DNA from: Spirochaetaceae bacterium
GTDB lineage: Bacteria; Spirochaetota; Spirochaetia; Treponematales; Breznakiellaceae
Assembly (NCBI GenBank): GCA_031278575.1
Contig: JAITKD010000185.1
Span: 1-5,284 of the forward strand
Length of the DNA stretch: 5,284 nt
Direction: 5' to 3'
In this document: positions 1 through 5,242 of the stretch, piece by piece
Layout of the letters: every line of letters starts with the position of its first letter
How positions within the stretch are numbered: position 1 is the first letter of the stretch
Program-made: the position numbers and the translations under genes
The notes under the pieces: generated by a model
What the model was told of the DNA's origin: nothing
The model's database searches: none
The model's input: only the letters and a program-made list of their open reading frames with translations

Positions 1-447
1 GCAGATATTTCGGTCAAAGACCCGGAATTGCGCGACAAATTTAATGCGCGCAGCGACGCCGTGTCAAAAACATATATTTACAAATGCTTTGTCGGGCAGC
101 AGCGCAGCGCCGCCCGCAATGCTACCCACCACCAAATTTATAAAATGCCGGACATTGGGCTTTTACGCAGGGCATGCAGATACTTTGTAGGTACGCACGA
201 CTTTACGGCCTTTACCGCAGAAGGCGGCCGCAACCCGAACCGCACAATTTACAAATTCACCGTCGAAGAACATGGCGGACACCGGGCGGCGGGGCAGGCA
301 GATACGAAAGCATCTGGCGGCGGAACGGGCGGCGGCGAAACGGGCGGCGGAACGGGCGGCAGGACGGCATACGGCGCCGGACACCGGGCGGCGGGGCGAA
401 GTACGGACAGCGAAATTTGGTTTGTCGTACGCGGCACGGTATGTTGA
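1..447 (+). pseudogene. truA: truA-like tRNA pseudouridine synthase fragment, truncated at its 3' end
   Basis: Frame 1 is open from the left edge to TGA at 445-447. About 90 residues (1-270) read like the central part of TruA, which isomerises U38-U40 in the tRNA anticodon arm in the cytoplasm. Visible family landmarks are KFNARSDAVSKTYIYK (matching the F-HAR-A-R-YRY block), then RRACRYFVGTHDFTAF (the L-G-HDF-xF block) and an RTIYKFTV strand. The catalytic Asp of the GRTDxGVH motif would lie left of the window. The C-terminal core expected after RTI (the FLY-MVR block and the final VDY) is absent. After about residue 91 the frame enters a Gly/Thr/Ala/Arg-rich tail of about 58 residues encoded by GC-rich repeats, which does not look like TruA. 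I therefore call it a truncated copy, probably damaged by the adjacent IS66 insertion or deletion. TruA identity is fairly secure; loss of function is inferred. A real upstream start cannot be seen. Confidence 0.72.
276..397. repeat. GC-rich repeat patch: 20-bp direct repeat flanking a 12/15/12-bp tandem
   Basis: A 20-bp segment at 276-295 recurs perfectly at 378-397, a 102-bp (34-codon) offset. Between the copies lie tandem units built on GGCGGC plus GAACG or GAAACG: 316-327 (12 bp), 328-342 (15 bp), 343-354 (12 bp) and a partial unit 355-360. As a result 316-333 and 343-360 are identical 18-mers 27 bp apart. All unit lengths are multiples of three, so every frame stays open through the patch. 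The truA frame reads it as GGGT/GGGET/GGGT, and the frame that leads into IS66 reads AAER/AAAKR/AAER. It sits exactly at the truA/IS66 junction and explains the overlapping open frames here. Confidence 0.8.
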
Positions 448-727
448 ACATTATTTACTGAGCCCTGATACGAATGCGGTAGAGAATGCGATACGACCGT
501 TTGTGCTAGGGAGGAAGGGGTGGCTGTTTTGCGGGAGCCCGCGCGGGGCGCACGCCGGCGCCGGGATATACAGTTTAATAGAGACGGCGAAGGGGAATGG
601 GCATGAACCGTACAGGTATCTGTGTTATGTGTTTGACCGGCTTCCGGGTGCGAAAACCCCTGAAGACATAGACGCATTGTTGCCCTACAACCTTTCTCCG
701 GCGGCGGGTACTACTCCAACGGGGTGA
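413..727 (+). pseudogene. tnpC: IS66 transposase (TnpC) C-terminal fragment
   Basis: The frame ending with TGA at 725-727 encodes about 104 residues matching the end of IS66-family TnpC. It runs LSYA, ARYVEHYLLSP, DTNAVENAIRPFVLGRKGW, SPRGAHAGAGIYSLIETAK, EPYRYLCYVFDRLP and finally AKTPEDIDALLPYNLSP. The Glu of VENAIRP (codon 482-484) corresponds to the last acidic residue of the DDE triad; the two Asp residues would lie in the missing part. Compared with the usual order (SYA, then a GQW-x-L segment, then RYLE), SYA is joined almost directly to RYVEH. This suggests a small in-frame deletion of about seven residues. An ATG at 272 is in frame, but the residues between it and about 413 are repeat-derived and do not resemble TnpC, so no functional start is proposed. 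Confidence 0.85.
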
Positions 728-730
728 AAT

Positions 731-740
731 TGACGCTTAC
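731..740. repeat. IS66 right terminal inverted repeat
   Basis: The reverse complement of these bases is GTAAGCGTCA, matching the GTAAGCG start typical of IS66-family terminal inverted repeats. It lies 3 bp beyond the transposase stop codon, the expected position for the right end, so the outer boundary of the element is probably base 740. The matching left repeat is not in the window. Confidence 0.72.
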
Positions 741-749
741 TGAAAACCG

Positions 750-802
750 GGGGCTGACGCGGGAGCATTCCCGTTCCAAGACCCCAAAAAGCCCCTTTTT
801 TT
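750..802 (+). terminator. Probable intrinsic terminator between the IS66 remnant and the nuclease gene
   Basis: GGGGCT (750-755) can pair with AGCCCC (790-795), and seven T residues follow (796-802). Inside the loop a second perfect hairpin forms, CGGGA-GCAT-TCCCG (760-773). Stem plus T-run suits a Rho-independent terminator for rightward transcription, insulating the downstream gene from the truA/IS66 debris. The outer loop is long, so the structure could also be a plain terminator with a branched stem. It was not energy-scored. Confidence 0.5.
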
Positions 803-857
803 CAAAATAATTTTTCCCGAATCAAAGCAAATCCGCATGCCGGTGCCATATATTCGG

Positions 858-864
858 TAAGGAG
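858..864 (+). promoter_or_regulatory. Ribosome binding site of the Rpn-family gene
   Basis: TAAGGAG lies 5 nt upstream of the ATG at 870 and is the strongest Shine-Dalgarno match in the window. It fixes the start of the nuclease gene. A TATATT at 849-854 could be a -10 element, but no good -35 is seen at the proper distance and the leader would be only a few bases long, so I do not call a promoter. Confidence 0.75.
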
Positions 865-869
865 TATAT

Positions 870-1856
870 ATGGCTATTCATAACAGCAAAGACAACAGCT
901 TTAAGATCATCCTCGGTAACCATGTCCTCTTTGTCCAGTTCCTCAAGGACTATGTCCCCCTGGAACTCTGGAAGGACCTCACCCCCGGCGACATTGAAGA
1001 TGTCTCTGAACGCTTCCTCCCCCTCCTCCAAAACAGCCGGGATTCGGACACGGTAAAGCGGGTCAACCTCAAGGGCCGGACCCCTTTTTTTGTCATCGCC
1101 CTCGTGGAACACCAATCCGCGGTCGATTTCAACACCCCCTTCCGCCTTCTCCGTTATATCACCCTGGTCCTCACCGAATACGAGCGGGAGGCCAACCAGG
1201 ACCGTCCGGGGTTTTCCTCCACCAAAAACTTTCGGTTTCCCCCGGTTCTCCCGGTGGTTTTCTATGACGGCCGGTCCCCCTGGACCGCCGCCATGAACTT
1301 TACGGGCCGGACCATGATGAGCGGGGCCTTTGCCCCCTATGTACCCAGCTTTGAATACTGTCTCGTGGAACTGAACCAATACAAAATTGAACACATCCTC
1401 CGGTTCAGGGACGAATTGGCGGTACTGATGCTGATAGACAAGGTGGATTTTAAAAACAAGGAGGATTTTTTGAAGGAGTTCCCCGGTTATATAAAGGAAA
1501 TGGCATTGAAAATCCCTGAGAATTTGGCTACATTGATGGGGGACATAATAACGGTCCTGCTGAACCGGCTGGAAATACCGGCGGATCAGATCCGGGAGAC
1601 GACGGATCTCGTCAACAAGAAGGGGGTAAACAGGATGTTCGACCAAGTCGTGGAGAGTTATTTTGAGGGTAAACGGCTTGCCCGGGACGAGGGCATCCTC
1701 ATCGGCAGGGAAAAGGGCCGGGAAGAAGAACGGGGAAAGGCTTATCAGGATAAGCTGGAAATTGCGCGGAAACTTTTGAAAAAATGCTGGAGTGTGGAAG
1801 AAACGGCGGAAACCACGGACTTGGACATCGAAACCATACGAAATTTGTTATTGTAA
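870..1856 (+). CDS. Rpn-family (YhgA-like) recombination-promoting PD-(D/E)XK nuclease / putative transposase
   Basis: This 328-residue protein matches the Rpn/YhgA-like family (also called Transposase_31). Characterised members are DNA endonucleases that stimulate RecA-independent recombination; many are still annotated as putative transposases. The N-terminal ~100 residues carry the nuclease fold. Likely metal-binding residues are Asp60 (in DSDTVKRV) and Glu80 in the signature ALVEHQS (77-83), followed by FRLLRY (91-96). Family landmark PVVFYDGRSPW is at 128-138. The C-terminal quarter (about 266-300) is charged, with spaced Gly (GILIGREKGREEERGK), and ends in EIARKLLKKCWSVEETAETTDLDIETIRNLL, the helix-turn-helix-like tail common in the family. 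Length is normal and no frame break is seen, so it looks intact. It has its own RBS and a probable terminator upstream. Its stop is only 24 bp before hisC, so read-through into the his genes is possible. Base composition is less GC-extreme than the his genes, fitting an accessory gene. Target site and biological role here are unknown. Confidence 0.85.
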   Translation: MAIHNSKDNSFKIILGNHVLFVQFLKDYVPLELWKDLTPGDIEDVSERFLPLLQNSRDSDTVKRVNLKGRTPFFVIALVEHQSAVDFNTPFRLLRYITLVLTEYEREANQDRPGFSSTKNFRFPPVLPVVFYDGRSPWTAAMNFTGRTMMSGAFAPYVPSFEYCLVELNQYKIEHILRFRDELAVLMLIDKVDFKNKEDFLKEFPGYIKEMALKIPENLATLMGDIITVLLNRLEIPADQIRETTDLVNKKGVNRMFDQVVESYFEGKRLARDEGILIGREKGREEERGKAYQDKLEIARKLLKKCWSVEETAETTDLDIETIRNLLL

Positions 1857-1880
1857 GGGAAGCGTGAAGCGGGGGGATGG

Positions 1881-3005
1881 ATGAGCGGGTTTTGGAATAA
1901 AAGGGCGCGGGGGCTGGAGCCCTATGTGCCGGGGGAGCAGCCCCGGGAGCGGCGGCTTATCAAGCTCAACACCAACGAAAACCCCTATCCGCCCTCGCCC
2001 AAGGCCCTTGCGGCCATTCGGGAAGCGGCGGCGGCGGACCTCCGGTTGTACCCGGACCCCCTTTGTACGGTTCTGCGGGAAGCCGTGGCCGAAACCTACC
2101 GGGTAAAGCCGGAGCAGGTCTTCCCGGGAAACGGTTCCGACGAGGTCCTGGCCTTTGCCTTCGCCGCCTTTTTCCCCTCCGCCGGGGAGGGGGGGGTGCG
2201 GCCCGTACTGTTCCCGGACATTACCTACAGTTTCTACCCGGTCTACGCGGGGCTCTGGGACATTCCCGTTAGGACCGTACCCCTCACCGGTGATTTTTCC
2301 GTCAACGCCGAAGATTACCTTTACCCCGCCGGGGGGGTGATCTTCCCCAACCCCAACGCCCCCACGGGCCGGGCCCTCCCCCTGAGGGACATCCTCTCCG
2401 TGGCGGGGTACCAGGGGAAGGCGGGCCGGGTGGTGATCGTGGACGAAGCCTACGGAGCCTTCGGGGGGGAATCGGCGGTTCCCCATATCGGGGAATTCCC
2501 CAACCTCCTCACCGTCCACACCCTCTCCAAGGCCGCTTCCCTGGCGGGGCTCCGGGTGGGCTTCGCCATCGGCCGGGAGGAACTTATCCAAGGCCTCTGC
2601 CGGCTCCGGGACTCCTTCAATTCCTATACCCTGGACCGGCTTGCCCTGGCAGGGGCCGCCGCGGCGGTCTCCGACGGGGCCTATTACCATGAGATTAACC
2701 GGAAGGTGATCGCCACCCGGGAACGGGTCTCCGGCCGGCTCCGGGAACTGGGCTTTGAGGTGATCCCCTCGGCGGCGAATTTTATTTTTATCCGGCGCCC
2801 CCGGCTTTCCGGCGCCGAAATTTTTGCCGCCCTCCGGGAGCGGGGCATCCTGGTCCGGCGTTTCGATACGCCCCGGATCCGGGATTACCTGCGGGTGAGC
2901 ATGGGAACCGATAAAGACATGGATGAATTTCTGGAGTTTATGGAGGCGGTTTCAAAAAGAGCGCCTGAACGGAGCGCGGGGGGAGCGGGGGATGAAGGTT
3001 ATTGA
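1881..3005 (+). CDS. hisC: Histidinol-phosphate aminotransferase
   Basis: A 374-residue class I/II PLP-dependent aminotransferase matching HisC, which converts imidazole acetol phosphate and glutamate to histidinol phosphate and 2-oxoglutarate in the cytoplasm. Visible motifs in order: LNTNENPYPPSP (29-40); GNGSDEVL (83-90) for PLP phosphate contacts; FPNPNAPTG (155-163); IVDEAYGAF (186-194) with Asp188 expected to contact the pyridine nitrogen; TLSKAASLAGLRVGFAIG (214-231) with Lys217 as the Schiff-base lysine; and LRVSMGT (337-343) with Arg338 expected to bind the substrate carboxylate or phosphate. The Asn that often precedes PTG is Ala160 here, a substitution I believe is seen in other HisC proteins. 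The ATG at 1881 is preceded by a G-run (1871-1876) as a weak Shine-Dalgarno; an ATG at 1877 is out of frame. The last ~16 residues (KRAPERSAGGAGDEGY) exceed the core family and are coded where the gene runs into hisD. The hisD neighbour supports HisC over related aminotransferases. Confidence 0.93.
   Translation: MSGFWNKRARGLEPYVPGEQPRERRLIKLNTNENPYPPSPKALAAIREAAAADLRLYPDPLCTVLREAVAETYRVKPEQVFPGNGSDEVLAFAFAAFFPSAGEGGVRPVLFPDITYSFYPVYAGLWDIPVRTVPLTGDFSVNAEDYLYPAGGVIFPNPNAPTGRALPLRDILSVAGYQGKAGRVVIVDEAYGAFGGESAVPHIGEFPNLLTVHTLSKAASLAGLRVGFAIGREELIQGLCRLRDSFNSYTLDRLALAGAAAAVSDGAYYHEINRKVIATRERVSGRLRELGFEVIPSAANFIFIRRPRLSGAEIFAALRERGILVRRFDTPRIRDYLRVSMGTDKDMDEFLEFMEAVSKRAPERSAGGAGDEGY
2981..2985 (+). 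promoter_or_regulatory. Ribosome binding site of hisD inside the hisC 3' end
   Basis: GGGAG lies 6 nt before the ATG at 2992, within the last codons of hisC. It selects 2992 as the hisD start over in-frame ATGs further upstream (for example 2923), which would add 23 residues unlike the HisD family N-terminus. Confidence 0.6.
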
Positions 3006-4296
3006 GGCCGGGGAATTTGACGATTATTGGAAGGACGCGGCGGGACAAGGGGAAGACGGGACGGTCCTTGACCGGGTCCGGGAGATAATCGCCGCGGTAC
3101 GGGCCCAAGGGGACGGGGCGGTCCGGCGTTTTGCGGCCCGGTTCGACCGCTCCGCGCCGGATGTTTTGGAGGTCCCCCGGGCCGCCGCGAAGGCCGCCTG
3201 GGAAGGGCTCCGGGGGGAGGACCCGGAACTGGCCGCGGCCCTGGAATTGGCGGCGGATCACATCCGGTCCTTCGCGGAATTACAGAAAGCCCAGTTCCGG
3301 GACTTTGAATACGAAATGGCCCCGGGGCTGTTTACCGGCCAGCGGGTACTCCCGGTTAAACGGGCCGCGGTGTACGTGCCCGGCGGGCGGTTTCCCCTGA
3401 TATCTTCGGTGTTGATGGGGGTCATCCCCGGAACGGCCGCCGGGGTTGAGGAAGTCCTGGCCGTCTCCCCCCCCCAGGAGGACGGGCTCCCGAACCGGCG
3501 GATCCTCGCCGCGGCATACCTCGCCGGGGCCGGGCGCTTTTTTGCCCTGGGAGGCGCCCAGGCCGTCGCCGCCCTGGCCCTGGGGACCGAAACGGTTCCC
3601 CGGGTTGACCTGATCGCCGGGCCGGGGAACAAGTACGTGGCCGCGGCAAAACGGCTCCTCTACGGGGAGGTGGGAATAGATTTTGTCGCGGGCCCCACCG
3701 ACGTCCTCGTCATCGCCGACGGTTCCGGGGAGCCCGGCCGGGCCGCGGAACTGGCCGCGGCGGATATGCTGGCCCAGGCGGAGCATGATCCCGACGCCCG
3801 TGCCCGCGCCCTGGTTCCCGGCCGGGACCTGGCCGGCGGCATCCTCCGGGCGGTGGAACAACGGCTCGCCCTCCTGCCCACCGCCGATGTGGCCGCCCCT
3901 TCCCTGGACGCGGGGGGCCTTATCATCATCTATAATAGCCGGGAGGAAGCGGCCCGGATCGCCAATACCATAGCCCCGGAACACCTGGAACTCCAAACCG
4001 CCCGCCCCGAGGACTGGCTCCCCCTCCTTTACAATTACGGCTCCCTTTTTATCGGCCCCCAGGCGGCGGAGGTCCTGGGGGATTATTCCGCGGGGATTAA
4101 CCATACCCTGCCCACCTCCGGGAGCGCCCGGTTTACCGGGGGGCTTTCGGTACGGCACTTCCTCAAGACCGTTACCACCCTCCGCTGTACCCCCGGAAAG
4201 GGCTACGACGCGGCCTGCCGAGGGGCGGAAATCCTCGCCCGGGCGGAGGGGCTTTCGGGGCACGGGGAAAGCGCGGCCCTCCGGGGCCGGAGATGA
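2992..4296 (+). CDS. hisD: Histidinol dehydrogenase
   Basis: A 434-residue protein, the usual HisD length. HisD is a zinc enzyme that oxidises L-histidinol to L-histidine in two NAD-dependent steps, the end of the pathway. Motifs in order: AAVYVPGGRFPLISSVLMG (125-143); FALGGAQAVAALALGTE (184-200); IAGPGNKYVAAAKR (208-221); GIDFVAGPTDVLVIAD (228-243); ADMLAQAEHD (257-266) with Gln262 and His265 as expected zinc ligands; IAPEHLEL (327-334) with Glu330/His331 as the catalytic acid-base pair; LGDYSAGINHTLPTSG (362-377) with Asp364 as a zinc ligand; and ARAEGLSGHGESAALR (416-431) with His424 as the last zinc ligand. All key residues are present, so it should be active. GPTD replaces the common GPSE, a mild change. 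It overlaps hisC by 14 nt and the next gene by 4 nt (ATGA), indicating translational coupling. Strand, spacing and high GC match hisC and the downstream gene. Confidence 0.96.
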   Translation: MKVIEAGEFDDYWKDAAGQGEDGTVLDRVREIIAAVRAQGDGAVRRFAARFDRSAPDVLEVPRAAAKAAWEGLRGEDPELAAALELAADHIRSFAELQKAQFRDFEYEMAPGLFTGQRVLPVKRAAVYVPGGRFPLISSVLMGVIPGTAAGVEEVLAVSPPQEDGLPNRRILAAAYLAGAGRFFALGGAQAVAALALGTETVPRVDLIAGPGNKYVAAAKRLLYGEVGIDFVAGPTDVLVIADGSGEPGRAAELAAADMLAQAEHDPDARARALVPGRDLAGGILRAVEQRLALLPTADVAAPSLDAGGLIIIYNSREEAARIANTIAPEHLELQTARPEDWLPLLYNYGSLFIGPQAAEVLGDYSAGINHTLPTSGSARFTGGLSVRHFLKTVTTLRCTPGKGYDAACRGAEILARAEGLSGHGESAALRGRR

Positions 4297-5126
4297 CCCG
4301 GCGCGGGGCAGGGGGGAACCACCGGGAACGGGAAGAAGGCGCCCTGGTATATCCGGCCTATTCCCGGCGTTCCCGGGGGCTTTCGGTGGGAATCAACCTG
4401 TTCCCCGATAGGAAAGTCTGTCCCTTTGATTGCCCCTACTGCGAGGTTTTTCCCTTTAAGACGGAGATCCGTTTTTCCCCGGAAAGCATGAAGCGGGCCC
4501 TCAGGCAGATCCTCGTCCGGGAGGCGGCGGCGGTCCGGGATATTTGTTTTTCCGGGAACGGGGAGCCCACCCTTTCACCCTGGTTCCCCGAGGCCCTGGA
4601 AGCCGCCGCCCGGATCCGGGACGAACTGGTTCCCCAGGCGGACCTGGTGGCGATCACCAGCGGGACGGGGTTGTTGGACCAGGGGATCTTCTCTCTTTTG
4701 CGGGAAGCCGCCGGAAGCCCCCCGGCATTGAAGCTCTGGCTCAAACTCGACGCGGGAACCGAAGGGTGGTACCGGAAAATAAACCGGTCGAAAATTCCCC
4801 ACCGGGCGATCCTCGGGAAGATCCGGGAATTTGCCGGGGAGGTTCCGGTGATTATCCAGACCATGGTCTGCAAGGTGGGGGGCCTTCCCCCTCCCGCTGA
4901 GGAAGCCGAAGCCTGGGAGACGGCGGTTCTGGGCCTGGCTTTGGACAACGCCGGACCGGAACCCCGGGGGCTTACGGGGGTCCAGATCTATGGCAAGGCC
5001 CGTCCCGCCCCCCGGGACCCCCTGGCGGAAGCTCTGGACGAACCTTTTTTGGTATCCCGGGCCGCATCCCTTAAAAAAAAGCTGGAACGGTCGGGCCGGA
5101 ATATCCCGGTAGACATTTTTCCCTAA
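4293..5126 (+). CDS. Radical SAM protein, COG0731-like Fe-S oxidoreductase of unknown substrate
   Basis: A 277-residue radical SAM protein. The cluster motif CPFDCPYC (43-50) gives CxxxCxxC with Cys43, Cys47 and Cys50 binding the [4Fe-4S] cluster that cleaves S-adenosylmethionine. It is preceded by SRRSRGLSVGINLFP (24-38), the SRR-G-SLG-x-N-x-P lead typical of COG0731 proteins. FSGNGEPTLSP (86-96) is the GEPT-type SAM-amine contact. LKLWLKLDAGTEGWYRKINR (146-165) and TGVQIYGKARPAPRD (228-242) also fit this group. COG0731 is named after archaeal/eukaryotic wyosine synthase TYW1, but short bacterial members lack the flavodoxin part and have no proven function, so I assign none. The ATG at 4293 overlaps the hisD stop (ATGA). 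GGGG at 4283-4286 is a weak ribosome site and GGAG abuts the start, suggesting coupled translation. No better in-frame start precedes residue 20. The stop codon lies in the first bases of the following mobile-like element. Confidence 0.88.
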   Translation: MTRRGAGGNHREREEGALVYPAYSRRSRGLSVGINLFPDRKVCPFDCPYCEVFPFKTEIRFSPESMKRALRQILVREAAAVRDICFSGNGEPTLSPWFPEALEAAARIRDELVPQADLVAITSGTGLLDQGIFSLLREAAGSPPALKLWLKLDAGTEGWYRKINRSKIPHRAILGKIREFAGEVPVIIQTMVCKVGGLPPPAEEAEAWETAVLGLALDNAGPEPRGLTGVQIYGKARPAPRDPLAEALDEPFLVSRAASLKKKLERSGRNIPVDIFP

Positions 5127-5141
5127 GGAAGCGCTGATTAA
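5124..5141 (+). repeat. Left terminal inverted repeat of the MITE-like element
   Basis: TAAGGAAGCGCTGATTAA. It differs at two positions (third and eighth) from the reverse complement of 5267-5284. Its first three bases are the TAA stop codon of the radical SAM gene, so the element begins at, or supplies, that stop. Confidence 0.75.
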
Positions 5142-5155
5142 TTCAATCGAGAATT

Positions 5156-5172
5156 CGCCAACTGCGTTGGCG
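5156..5172. repeat. Hairpin 1 in the MITE-like element
   Basis: Perfect 6-bp stem CGCCAA (5156-5161) with TTGGCG (5167-5172) around a 5-nt loop. No T-run follows, so it is not called as a terminator. An alternative pairing GCGTT (5164-5168) with AACGC (5189-5193) competes with it. Confidence 0.5.
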
Positions 5173-5190
5173 CAATCGGTGCTGCTTTAA

Positions 5191-5221
5191 CGCAAGGTAA
5201 ACAAAGTTTACCCCATTTGCG
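5191..5221. repeat. Hairpin 2 in the MITE-like element
   Basis: GGTAAAC (5196-5202) pairs perfectly with GTTTACC (5206-5212) over an AAA loop. The stem is extended by CGCAA (5191-5195) pairing with TTGCG (5217-5221) across a 4-nt CCAT bulge. This is the strongest local stem in the central part of the element. Confidence 0.6.
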
Positions 5222-5242
5222 CAATGAAATGAGCAAATACAT

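Larger units (their letters stand above)
413..740 (+). mobile_element. Remnant of an IS66-family insertion sequence (right end only)
   Basis: This stretch holds the C-terminal coding part of a TnpC transposase followed closely by an IS66-type terminal repeat. No left end, no tnpA/tnpB accessory genes and no N-terminal or main catalytic part of TnpC are present. The leftmost recognisable IS66 sequence begins near 413, directly after the GC-rich repeat patch. The element is a one-ended fossil, unable to transpose by itself. IS66 elements usually make 8-bp target duplications; the 8 bases following the right end (741-748) have no obvious partner upstream in this window, consistent with loss of the left part by deletion. 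Confidence 0.8.

Noticed and set aside
272..412. Extension of the IS66 transposase frame back to the ATG at 272
   Set aside because: These residues are encoded by the GC-rich repeat and show AAER-type low complexity, not TnpC sequence.
849..854. TATATT as a -10 promoter element for the nuclease gene
   Set aside because: No acceptable -35 hexamer at 16-18 bp and the start site would fall on the ribosome binding site; too weak to list as a feature.
741..869. Possible continuation of truA (its missing C-terminus) to the right of the IS66 end
   Set aside because: None of the forward frames here shows the TruA C-terminal blocks; the stretch holds only a terminator-like hairpin and the nuclease leader.
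822..1646. Long open frame on the minus strand opposite the nuclease gene (274 codons)
   Set aside because: It mirrors the codon pattern of the + strand gene, has no recognisable motif, and the + frame has a strong RBS and clear family motifs.
1848..2690. Long minus-strand open frame opposite hisC (280 codons)
   Set aside because: A Gly/Pro/Arg-rich shadow caused by very high GC in the third codon positions of hisC; no domain signature.
2923..2991. Upstream in-frame ATG for hisD adding 23 residues
   Set aside because: The added residues overlap hisC codons and do not resemble the HisD N-terminus; the ATG at 2992 has a better-placed ribosome site and gives the normal family length.
3280..4263. 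Long minus-strand open frame opposite hisD (327 codons)
   Set aside because: Same GC-driven shadow effect; hisD has all catalytic and zinc residues in the + frame.
5191..5221. Hairpin 2 as a transcription terminator for the his operon
   Set aside because: No T-run follows the stem and it lies within the mobile-like element, so a terminator call is not supported.
5138..5242. A 34-codon minus-strand frame starting with ATG within the MITE-like element (MYLLISLRKWGK...)
   Set aside because: Short, no ribosome site noticed, overlaps the hairpins and one terminal repeat, and resembles no family I know; chance is the simplest explanation.
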